From: Streptomyces sp. DH41
Lineage (GTDB): Bacteria > Actinomycetota > Actinomycetes > Streptomycetales > Streptomycetaceae
Length of the DNA: 64,000 bases
NCBI RefSeq assembly: GCF_029813785.1
Contig: NZ_JARVKY010000004.1
Location: forward strand, 124,001-188,000
Reading direction: 5' to 3'
This document shows, one piece after another, positions 43,760 to 52,700 of the stretch. The notes below the pieces were generated by a model. The model did not search any database. It was given only the letters and a program-made list of their open reading frames with translations, and was not told the DNA's origin. Position 1 is the stretch's first letter, and every line of letters starts with the position of its first letter. Made by a program: the position numbers and the translations under genes.

Positions 43760-46294
43760 TCAGCCGGCGGCTTCGGCCACCTCGGCGGCCGACAGGGCGC
43801 GGTTGCGCAGGCGGAAGTCGGCGACCGCGCCGTGGAGGTAGGGGTGCGTGGAGTTCTGGGACCGGCCCAGGTAGTTGCGTGTGCTGGCGCCGAGCAGCAG
43901 CGGACTGGCGGCCATGGCGGCGTTGCGGCCGGCTTCGGCTCCGTCGACGTACAGCACCCCGGTGCCGCCCTCCAGGGTGACGGCGACGTGGATCCACCTG
44001 CCCTGCGGCAGGGGCCCGGCGGCGTCGATCACGTCCTCGCCCTCCATACCGGAGATCTTCAGCGCGGCGCGTGCCCTGCCGGATCCGGTGCGGGCAGTGA
44101 GGTACAGATAGGTGCTCTTGTGGTATCCGAGGTCGAAGACTCGGGCCGAGTCGGCGAGCGAGTCGACGCGGACGCGGACACTGACGGTCAGCTCGGACAG
44201 TCCGCCGGGAAGCCCCTCGGGGAGCGCGACGTGGCCGTCCACACCGTCCAGGAGTACCGCGGACCGGTTGCTGTCCTTGGTCCAGGTGGCGCCCGCGGCC
44301 AGTTGGGCACGGGGGAAGCTTCCGGTGGTGTCGGCCGCGGTGGTGCCCTCGCCCTCGTCGAGCGGGTAGCGGGCGATGTCGCGTTCGCGGCTCGGGCGGG
44401 GGGTGACGGCCCAGTAGACGTTGTAGTTCTGGTGATGGATCTTGTAGAAGGGCCGCAGCGGTATCTCACGGTCGTCGGCCACCGCGGTGAACTCCAGCGG
44501 GACGCCCGCCACCGGCCGCAGGGACTTCGGCCGGATGCCGGGGATGGTCGCGAGTTCGGTGTCTCCGTAGGCTCCGGCCAGCACGACGGGACCGTAGGAG
44601 AGTGACCGGACCTGCGGGTTGTCCGGGGCCGGCTGCCAGACCGGCTCCCTGGGGAAGGTCAGTTCCACCGTGTCGCCGCGTCGCCAGTGGCGTCTGATCG
44701 TGAGGTATCCGCCCGGTCGGGCGGGGGCACCGGTCGGCCGGCCGTTGAGCCGGACGGTGGCGCGGTGACCACTGGCGGCGAGCCAGGCGGGGACGCGGAT
44801 CCTCAGGGCGAAGCGCGCGTCGCCCGCGGTGACGGTGAGTTCGGTGCGGTCGGTCTCGGGATGACCTGTCTCCTGGCGGAGCGTCACCCCCCGCTCCTCC
44901 CACGTGACTTCGGAGGGGATGAACAGGTTCACATACAGTGCATCGGCGTCCGCCGCGGCGGAGCGGAAGTAGATGCTGTCGGCGAACTTGGTGTGCGTCT
45001 CCATGCCGGTGCCGTGATCGCAGGAGAAGTTGTCGTAGTCGCTGCTGTAGCTGCCCGGCGCGGCGCCGAGTCCGCCCTTGGGCTGCCGCCGGGAACCGGC
45101 CCACAGGCCCGTGTAGTAGGTGACGAAGCCGTGCTCGGAGTCGGGATCCTGCTCGCCGAGCATCTGGTTGTAGAGCGTCCACTCGTAGTGGTCCATGTAC
45201 GCGGCGGTGCCGGGGTCGTGCAGGAAGAGCTGCCGGCCGAGCTTGAGCATGTTGTAGCTGTTGCAGTTCTCGCAGGTGTCCTCGGACAGTCTGCTGACGA
45301 TCTCACCGGGCGGTCCGAAGAACTCCTGGTTGGAGTTGCCGCCGATGGCGTACGAGTGATGCCGGACCACCGTCTCCCAGAAGTGGGTCGCGATGTCCAG
45401 GTAGCGCCGCTCCCCCGTCGCCTGGTAACTGCGCACCGCGCCCACGATCTTGGGGATCTCGGTGTTGGCGTGCCGCCCCGCGAGTTCGTCACGGCCCGCG
45501 GCCAGCGGTGCGTAGAGCTCCTCGTGGTCGAAGCGCCGCGCGGTGCGCAGATGTGCGGGATCGCCGGTCGCGAGGTACAGGTTCGTCAGTACCTCGTTCA
45601 TCCCACCGAACTCGACCCTCAGCAGGGTCTGCATCCGGTCGGGGGCGAGGGGCGCCGTGCGCGCGTCCACCCAGGCCGCCATGGCCGCCAGCACGGTCAG
45701 GGCCTGTTCGTTGCCGCTGAGCTGATACTGGTCGAGGAGCCCGGCCATGATCTTGTGCAGCGTGTAGTACGGCGCCCAGGGCCGGCCCCCGGCTTCGAGC
45801 TGGTCGAAGACGTCCTCCGGGAACGCGGAGAGGTAGCCCTCGCCGTATCCGGCGGCCGGCGCGTGGTCCTGGCACTCGGCGAGCGCCGCCACCAGGTGAC
45901 GCGCTTTGCGGGCGTGGGCGTCGTCCCCCGTGTTGGCGTGGGCCTGGGCGAGTGCGGACAGCAGGTGTCCGGTGCTGTGACCGCGCAGCAGTACGTCCGG
46001 GGCCTCCCAGCCGCCGCACGGCTCCGCGGTCGACGGCAGGCCGACGTTGAGACGGAAGGTGTGCACAAGCCGCTCGGTGTCGACGAACGACAGGTAGGAG
46101 CGGGTACGCCGCATGTTGGCGAGGAACGGGCTCTCCAGGAGCCGCACGGCGGAGAGCGGAAAGGGCCGCAGCACCGGAGGCGCGACGCCCGTGTCGGGCC
46201 CGGAACCGGTGTGGACGGGCGGATCCGCCTTCGCGGCGGTGACGGACAGGACGTGGCGACGGGTGGGGCTGGACGCATGGGGTCGCGCGGACAA
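43760..46294 (-). CDS. GH127-type beta-L-arabinofuranosidase with LamG domain
   Basis: An 844-residue protein of the DUF1680/GH127 class: an (alpha/alpha)6 barrel (about 40-480) with RLNVGLPSTAEPCGGWE, LRGHSTGHLLSALA and GMNEVLTNLYLATGD, then beta domains, then a C-terminal laminin-G/concanavalin-like domain (about 665-844). Zinc/nucleophile candidates are Glu338, Cys341 and Cys344 in SEDTCENC, and Cys425 in FSCDHGTGMETHTKF, where the usual Cys-Cys pair is Cys-Asp. The start is a TTG at 46294 after GAAGGAG. The Tat motif PTRRHVL is present, but the hydrophobic core is nearly absent, so export is doubtful. The promoter with LacI-type operator is at 46406-46460. Confidence 0.82.
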   Translation of the reverse strand: MSARPHASSPTRRHVLSVTAAKADPPVHTGSGPDTGVAPPVLRPFPLSAVRLLESPFLANMRRTRSYLSFVDTERLVHTFRLNVGLPSTAEPCGGWEAPDVLLRGHSTGHLLSALAQAHANTGDDAHARKARHLVAALAECQDHAPAAGYGEGYLSAFPEDVFDQLEAGGRPWAPYYTLHKIMAGLLDQYQLSGNEQALTVLAAMAAWVDARTAPLAPDRMQTLLRVEFGGMNEVLTNLYLATGDPAHLRTARRFDHEELYAPLAAGRDELAGRHANTEIPKIVGAVRSYQATGERRYLDIATHFWETVVRHHSYAIGGNSNQEFFGPPGEIVSRLSEDTCENCNSYNMLKLGRQLFLHDPGTAAYMDHYEWTLYNQMLGEQDPDSEHGFVTYYTGLWAGSRRQPKGGLGAAPGSYSSDYDNFSCDHGTGMETHTKFADSIYFRSAAADADALYVNLFIPSEVTWEERGVTLRQETGHPETDRTELTVTAGDARFALRIRVPAWLAASGHRATVRLNGRPTGAPARPGGYLTIRRHWRRGDTVELTFPREPVWQPAPDNPQVRSLSYGPVVLAGAYGDTELATIPGIRPKSLRPVAGVPLEFTAVADDREIPLRPFYKIHHQNYNVYWAVTPRPSRERDIARYPLDEGEGTTAADTTGSFPRAQLAAGATWTKDSNRSAVLLDGVDGHVALPEGLPGGLSELTVSVRVRVDSLADSARVFDLGYHKSTYLYLTARTGSGRARAALKISGMEGEDVIDAAGPLPQGRWIHVAVTLEGGTGVLYVDGAEAGRNAAMAASPLLLGASTRNYLGRSQNSTHPYLHGAVADFRLRNRALSAAEVAEAAG

Positions 46295-46405
46295 GAGCCG
46301 GGCTCCTTCGGGAAGGGAAGAGTGACTCGGTGACGGGCCGACGCGTGCACGGAGCGACGGGACGGACGTGACGCCCCTTCAGAGCAGCCGTCTCCGCGAT
46401 ATGCG

Positions 46406-46460
46406 TTGAAACGTTTTTGTCAGCCGACGGAAAAGTAAGCGGAGCCTTCATGCGCGTCAA
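46406..46460 (-). promoter_or_regulatory. GH127 operon promoter with LacI-type operator
   Basis: Read leftward: -35 TTGACG (46460-46455), 17-bp spacer, -10 TACTTT (46437-46432). TTGAAACGTTTTT at 46406-46418 is a LacI-type operator starting about 7 bp past the predicted start. The region 46461-46587 toward the other promoter holds nothing else recognised. Confidence 0.7.
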
Positions 46461-46587
46461 GGGTTCCGACAGCACGCACCGAGCCCACAAGCCCGCTTCG
46501 CACAACGGAATTCGCAGGGCACTTGCTGGTAACAGCCCGCCTCTGAGCCCTCGTCGCGCGATCGGACGATCCGCCTCCACCGAAGCC

Positions 46588-46641
46588 TTGCGAGCGCACC
46601 GTTGGCTGCGTATGTTCCAGGCTGGCCATTAAAACGTTCAA
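46588..46641 (+). promoter_or_regulatory. Second GH106 gene promoter with LacI-type operator
   Basis: -35 TTGCGA (46588-46593), 17-bp spacer, -10 TATGTT (46611-46616). TTAAAACGTTCAAAC begins at 46629, about 7 bp past the predicted start, and abuts the ribosome site CGAGGTG of the gene at 46652. The same layout as at rhaI, rhaT and GH127. Confidence 0.7.
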
Positions 46642-46651
46642 ACGAGGTGCG

Positions 46652-49600
46652 ATGAGACCTACACCTGAGCAGGAAGACACCTCCGAGCACAGCAGTCTGC
46701 GGCGGCGAGCTCTGCTCAAGATGACCGCGGCGGCGGGTGCCGCGGCGGCGCTGTCGACGGCCACGGCCTCGGTCGCCGCGGCGGCGGGAACGCCGACGGC
46801 CACCGGCGCCACCGCCGCGAAGCCCGGCGGTGCCTTCGCCCGTTCGTTCGCCGCCCCCGCGGCGCGGGTACGCCCCAAGTTCCGTTGGTGGTGGCCGGAC
46901 GCTCTCGTCGACCCGGAAGAGATCAAGCGGGAGATCGACCAGATCGCGGCCGCCGGATTCGGAGGCGTGGAGATCGCGGCCGTCACCCACAGCGTCTCCG
47001 AGCCGATCGACCCGTCCCGGCACGGATGGGGCACGCCGGCCTGGGTCGCCGCCGTCGAGACGGCCCTGCGTCAGGCCAGAAGGCGCGACATCGTCGTGGA
47101 CCTCACCATCGGTCCCGCCTGGCCGGCCGCCGTTCCCGGCATCACGCCCGACAGCAGGGCCGCGATCAAGGAGCTGGCCCACGGGGTCGCCGTCCTTCCC
47201 GGCGGAACGGCGTTCACCGGGCCGCTCCCCGAGCCCGTGACCGCCCCCGGTTCCGGGGTGACCGCCCGCAGGACGCGGTCCGTACAGGCCGCCCGCGTCG
47301 TCGCCGGGACCTCGCCCACCGCTTTCCCCGCCCAGCTGGAGAAGGACTCGGTAACCGATCTCACCTCCCGCGTCTCGGTGGGCCGGCTCGAGTGGACCGC
47401 GCCGGACGACGGCACCTGGCTCGTCATCGCCTGCTACGAACGCGGCTCCGGACAGCGCCCCGAGGGCCCCGCGCACACCAGCCCGCTCAGCTATGTCGTC
47501 GACCACTTCAGCGAGGCCGGCACCCGGGCCGTGATCGACTTCTGGGAGAGCCGCATCCTCACCCCGCGCATGCGCAAGCTGCTGCGCGAGACCGGAGGCG
47601 CGCTCTACGAGGACTCCATCGAGATGGAGACGCACGCGACGCTGTGGACGCCGGCCGCGCCCGCCGAGTTCGAGCGCCGGATGGGCTACTCGCTCATGCC
47701 GTACCTGCCCGCGCTCCTCCAGACGAAGGAGAAGTACGCCTTCTCCTTCGACGCCGCCACCAACAAGGCCGTCCGCCGTGACTACATGGAGGTGGTCACC
47801 GAGTTGTACGTCGAGAACCACCTGCTTCCGGTGCAGAAGTGGGCGAACGGCCTCGGCCTCCAACTGCGCATCCAGCCGTACGGTCTGCAGACCGACGCGA
47901 TGTACAAGGCCGCGCTGCTGGACGTGTCCGAGGGTGAGTCGCTCGGCTTCAAGAACCTCGACGACTTCCGCTGTCTGGCCGGCGGCCGGGACATGGGCGG
48001 CAAGCTGGTGCTGTCCAACGAGGCGGGCGGGACCGCCGGCGGCGCCTACGCGACCACCTGGGACGCCACGCTCAGAAAGCTCGTCACCCAGTACGCCGCC
48101 GGCGTCAACCAGGCCGTCTTCCACGGCTTCGCGTACGCCGACGCCCCGGGTGCGGCGTGGCCCGGGTTCGCCGCCTTCTCGCCGTACAACGGCGGGGCCG
48201 GCTACGGCGAGGCCTGGGGTCCCCGCCAGCCGACGTGGGGCCACACCGCCGACATCGCCGGGTACCTGAGCCGCACGCAGCAGGTGCTGCGGACCGGAGT
48301 CAACAAGGTCGACATCGGCGTGCTGTGGCAGAAGGGCTACGCCGGTTCCGGGCTCGGTGCCTCCTGGTTCAGCGGCGACGGCGTACCGGTCGGCTGGACG
48401 CACCTCTTCCTCAGCCCGCGTCTGCTCTCCCTGCCCGGCGCCGTCGTGCGCGACGGCCGGTTCGCACCGGACGGCCCGGCGTACAAGGCGCTCCTCATCG
48501 ACGGCGACGTCATGATCGGCCGGGAGCACACACTGCAACTCGACGTCGCCGAGAAGCTCGTCGGCTACGCCGAGAAGGGCCTGCCGATCATCGTGATCGG
48601 CGACTGGAAGGACGGGCACGTGCCCGGTCTGCCGAAGTCGGGCGAGAACGAGCGCCTGCTGCGGCTGATCTCCGAACTGCTGGCGCGGCCCAGCGTGTTC
48701 AACGTCCCGGACCGTCCCGACGTACCGCGGGCCATCGCCGCGCTGGGCCTGAGGCGCGACGTCGAGTACGCGCAGTCGTCGATGCTCCTGCACGCCCACC
48801 GGGCCGACACGGAGGCCGACTACTACTTCTTCGCCAACGACTCCGTCAGCAAGAAGGGCTCGACCGGCACCCCGATCAGCCACGACGTCACGCTCACCAC
48901 CCGCCGGCCGGACGTCGTCCCCTACGTGCTGGACGCCTGGACCGGAACGATCGAACCGCTCGCCACCTACACGCGGCTCGCCGACGGACGTATCCGGCTC
49001 CGCGTCGCTCTGCGGCCGGGAGCCACGACGATCATCGCGACGGCACGTCCCGGCACGTGGATACCCGGCCCCGCGCCCCGTCGGCACGCGACATCCAGCC
49101 AGGCGTCCGAGGTCCGTCTCGCCAAGAGCGGCCGGCTGGAGATCCGGGACACGCGGCCGGGCACCTACACCACCCACCTCCACGACGGCACCTCCGTCAG
49201 CGGCACCATCGAGAAGGTTCCCGAGCCGATGCCGCTCACCCGCTGGACGCTGACCGCCGAGGACTGGACGCCGGGCGCCGACGCGTCGAGCACCACCAAA
49301 ACCCGGCGCGTCGTCGAGCTCGACGGGCTCAGGCCCTGGCCCGAGATCCCGGAGCTGACCGATGCCTCGGGCGTGGGCAGGTACCGCACCACGGTGAAGC
49401 TGGGCGCCGCCTGGACCGGCGGTCACGGTGCCCTGCTGGAACTGGGCGAGGTCTACGACACCTACCGGGTCACGGTCAACGGACGCACCCTGCCGCCCGC
49501 GGACCAGCTCACGACCGTCGTCGACGTCGGCCCCCACCTGCGCCGCGGCACCAACAGCATCGAGGTGGAGGTCGCCACCTCACTCCTCAACCGTCTCCGC

Positions 49601-49702
49601 GTCTCCAACGCCCCGGTGTTCGGAGTCGCCAAGAAGCAGGACTACGGGCTCGTGGGCCCGGTGCGACTCGTTCCGTACGGCCGGACCGCCGCCGACGGCT
49701 GA
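46652..49702 (+). CDS. Tat-exported GH106-like glycoside hydrolase, second copy
   Basis: A 1016-residue protein divergent from the GH127 operon. The Tat-like signal has LRRRALLKM near residue 16 and a long Ala-rich core to about 46. The core begins PKFRWWWPDALVDPEEIKR and AAGFGGVEIAA. Then come DLTIGPAWPAA, YEDSIEMETHATLW, FERRMGYSLMPYLPAL and VLSNEAGGTAGGAY, with the late VFHGFAY motif, a pattern seen in GH106 alpha-L-rhamnosidases. A galactose-binding-like C-terminal domain (about 900-1010) has ELGEVYDTYRVTVNGRTLPP. It shares little direct sequence with the first GH106-like enzyme, so the two probably cut different rhamnose linkages (inference). Confidence 0.75.
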   Translation: MRPTPEQEDTSEHSSLRRRALLKMTAAAGAAAALSTATASVAAAAGTPTATGATAAKPGGAFARSFAAPAARVRPKFRWWWPDALVDPEEIKREIDQIAAAGFGGVEIAAVTHSVSEPIDPSRHGWGTPAWVAAVETALRQARRRDIVVDLTIGPAWPAAVPGITPDSRAAIKELAHGVAVLPGGTAFTGPLPEPVTAPGSGVTARRTRSVQAARVVAGTSPTAFPAQLEKDSVTDLTSRVSVGRLEWTAPDDGTWLVIACYERGSGQRPEGPAHTSPLSYVVDHFSEAGTRAVIDFWESRILTPRMRKLLRETGGALYEDSIEMETHATLWTPAAPAEFERRMGYSLMPYLPALLQTKEKYAFSFDAATNKAVRRDYMEVVTELYVENHLLPVQKWANGLGLQLRIQPYGLQTDAMYKAALLDVSEGESLGFKNLDDFRCLAGGRDMGGKLVLSNEAGGTAGGAYATTWDATLRKLVTQYAAGVNQAVFHGFAYADAPGAAWPGFAAFSPYNGGAGYGEAWGPRQPTWGHTADIAGYLSRTQQVLRTGVNKVDIGVLWQKGYAGSGLGASWFSGDGVPVGWTHLFLSPRLLSLPGAVVRDGRFAPDGPAYKALLIDGDVMIGREHTLQLDVAEKLVGYAEKGLPIIVIGDWKDGHVPGLPKSGENERLLRLISELLARPSVFNVPDRPDVPRAIAALGLRRDVEYAQSSMLLHAHRADTEADYYFFANDSVSKKGSTGTPISHDVTLTTRRPDVVPYVLDAWTGTIEPLATYTRLADGRIRLRVALRPGATTIIATARPGTWIPGPAPRRHATSSQASEVRLAKSGRLEIRDTRPGTYTTHLHDGTSVSGTIEKVPEPMPLTRWTLTAEDWTPGADASSTTKTRRVVELDGLRPWPEIPELTDASGVGRYRTTVKLGAAWTGGHGALLELGEVYDTYRVTVNGRTLPPADQLTTVVDVGPHLRRGTNSIEVEVATSLLNRLRVSNAPVFGVAKKQDYGLVGPVRLVPYGRTAADG

Positions 49703-49799
49703 CCCGGCCGCCCTCCGGGCGCGGGGCCGGTGGGAGCGCCCCTTCGCGACGCGCTCCGCGGCCGTCCCCGTGCCTCGGGTCCCGTGCCGGCCGGCTCCG

Positions 49800-52700
49800 T
49801 CACCGGCTCCGGGCGGCCTGCGTCCGTACCACCCGCATACCGAGCCCCTGCACGCGGTACACGCAGGTGTCGTCGCTCCACAGCGTCACGTCGGCGGTGG
49901 CCCATCGGCCTCGCGCGTCCTCACCGACGTCCAGGATCTCCATGTCCACCCTGATCAGCCGGGTCTCCGGGGTGATCTGGCCCCGGTACTTCCACGTGAC
50001 CTCCCGACCGAGCATCACCGGCTCGAACCGGGGAGACGGGATGCCGTCCGTCAGGCCTCGTTCGATCATGTAGTACTGGAGCAGGCGGCACATCGCCTCG
50101 ATGCCGAGGGACCCCGGCTGCACCGGATCCTGGAAGAAGTGCGCCTTGAAGAACCACTCCCCGGGGTCCACGTCCTTCTCCGCCCGCAACCGGCCGAGAC
50201 CCGCGTCGCCCGCGTCCGGCCAGTAGGCCGTGATCCTGTCGAGCATCAGCAGCATGGGGCCCGGCAGCCGCGCCGGTCCGTCGAAGAAGGGTCCGGGACG
50301 TGTCGTGAGATCGACCGTGTGGTCGCACGGTGCGGTGAGCCTGGCCCGCTCGTCCGCCTGGACCGGGAGTCCCGCCTGTTGCTCGAAGGCCGTGTGCGGG
50401 AAGAACCCGAACACCGTCGACAACTCGAAGACGCACTCGCCGTCGGCCACGCACCGGACCGTGAACGACTCGATGAGCATGTCGCCGCCGCGCGAGACAC
50501 TGGTCAGCTCGGCGTGGGTGCGCACGGTCCTCGTGGCGGGGGTGACCTCACCGGTGACGGTTCCGCGGCCGTCGAGGTTGCGGAACCGCAGATCGACCTG
50601 GCTGGCCCGGGCGCTGCCCACGTAGGTGGCCAGCCAGCCGCACGGTTGCAGGGCGATCTCCATGAGGACGGCGAAGGGCATCGTCCCGCCGTCGTTCTGT
50701 TCGAAGAACCAGGCACGGTCGGGGACGTCGTACTCGGCTGTCACGCCGCTGCCCTCGCGCATCCCGTTCAGCGGCCCTTCGACCGCGACGACGCGACTCA
50801 TGAAGTGGTAGGGAGGTCCGGGCAGTCGTGCGGCCCTTCGAATGCCGTCGAAGCGCTCGTAGGCCGGGCCGAACGCCTCACTGGGCCTGCCCCACGCGCA
50901 CGCCAGCAGCGAGGCGTAGTCGAAGGCGAAGCCGTCCACCACTGCCACCGCCGTGGGCTCGCGGTGCCCCACCAGGCCGCCGAGCGAGGCGACCGGTACC
51001 GGGGTGCCGCTGGTCTGCCTGGCCGGCGGGCCGAGCTCGCGCCAGTGGGTCAGTGGCCAGTCCGGCACCAGCCGGAGCCCGACCTGCCGACCGCGGAAGG
51101 CCCTGCACCCGTCGACGGTGCCCAGCACGTCGGCGTACAGGGTCGGCACCGGTCCGGCCGACACCCCGCGCACGAACACCTCGTACACGATGCGTCGGCT
51201 GTTCGGCGTGACCTGGCCCCGGCACTCGGCCGTGCCGGGAACGCCGTCGACCGGCTCGAAGCGCCAGCCGTCCCGGTCGAGGGTGAAACCCATGGCGGCC
51301 AGGTAGAAGGCCATCGCCTGCACGCAACCCTGGAGCATCAGGGTCCCTGGCATACAGGGGTCGTTCTTGAAGTGCCCGTCGAAGAACCAGTCGTCCCGCG
51401 CGACGGGGGTCTCGGCGCGCAGGTAGCCTCGGCCCCAGGGCCCGCCCGTCGGATCGAAGGCGGTGACCTCGTGCAGCAGCCAAAGCCGGCCCCCGTCGGT
51501 GCGCGGTGACCTCACATGGGCCGCGGCCCGCTCCCACCCGGGTCCGAAGCAGTCCGCGGGCCGCCCTTGTGAGAAGGCCCGCACCTGGTCCGCGGTGAAG
51601 GCGCCGTACTCGCAGCGGACGGCAGGCGGGTCGGTGGGGAGGTCGTCGCCGGGTGGGCTCTCGGCGGGGTCCCGCTGTACTCCGGTGCCGCGACGGAGTT
51701 CCTCCTGGGTGAAGAACCCCGCCTGGCCCTTGCGGACGCTGAGCCGGAGCCGGCCGTCGACATGGCAGTCGTAGTGGAAGAAGAACAGCCGGACGCCGTC
51801 GTGCTCGGCGTGTCCGTCGATGTGAATCTCGTACGACAGTGTCTCCCCCGCGCGCGGAGGGCTTCCGTGGTACGTCAGTTCGCAGCCCAGCAGCCGGTAG
51901 GCCCGCTCGCCCCGGGTCAGCAGGTCGATGCCCAGCCAGCTGATGAGCAGGAGGTCCGCCTGACCGCCCTCGACCATCAGGCTGCAGGGCATCCGGCCGG
52001 TGGGGTCGAGGTACCAGCTGTCGAGACGGACGTCGGTCTCCGTCCAGATGGTGCCCTTGTGGTTCGCCGGGCCGGGTGCGAGCAGTGCCCCCGGTTCGGC
52101 GTCGATGCCGGTGACGCGGTCGGTCAGCAGCATCGGCGGTTCGGGCATCCGGGTCTGCACCGCGTAGGCGTCCTGTGCGGCGAACTCGGGCCCGAAGAGG
52201 GCGGAGATCCGGCCCGACGCGAGCTGTTCCAACTGGGCCCGATCGAAGCTGGGCCCGGGCCGGGGCGCCGCCGGTGGCGGTGGCGATGGGAGGGGCGCGG
52301 CTGCCACTGGTGGGGCGTGTCCGAGGGCGGCGACGGTCTGCTCGGTGATCCGCAGGAACTGTGTGTGCAGCCGTGTCTGTCCGGCCATGACGTCCCGGTG
52401 GACCGCCGTCGCGCGCAGGGCGTGCCGGGCGGCCAGGGCGCGACGGTCCACCGGGACGGCGCCCGGCCCGCCGGGCGCGCCGGGTGCGGTGGGCACGCCG
52501 GGTGCGGCAGGCACGCCGGGTGCGGCCGCCGGGACGTACTGGCCGGGGTCCGGCACGGGTACGGGAGCCAGCCGGGGCGCCACGGGCAGGGTCTGCACTG
52601 CCAGGCCGATCGACGACGGCAGCCGGGGCTCCCCCGGTACTCGTACCTCCAGGGTCGGGCCGGTCCGCGCGTCCGCCTCCGGAGTGCTCCGCAGTGCGTC

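Noticed and set aside
49703..49799. Terminator between the second GH106 gene and pfaC
   Set aside because: Expected from the convergent layout, but only short, imperfect GC stems are visible; not called.
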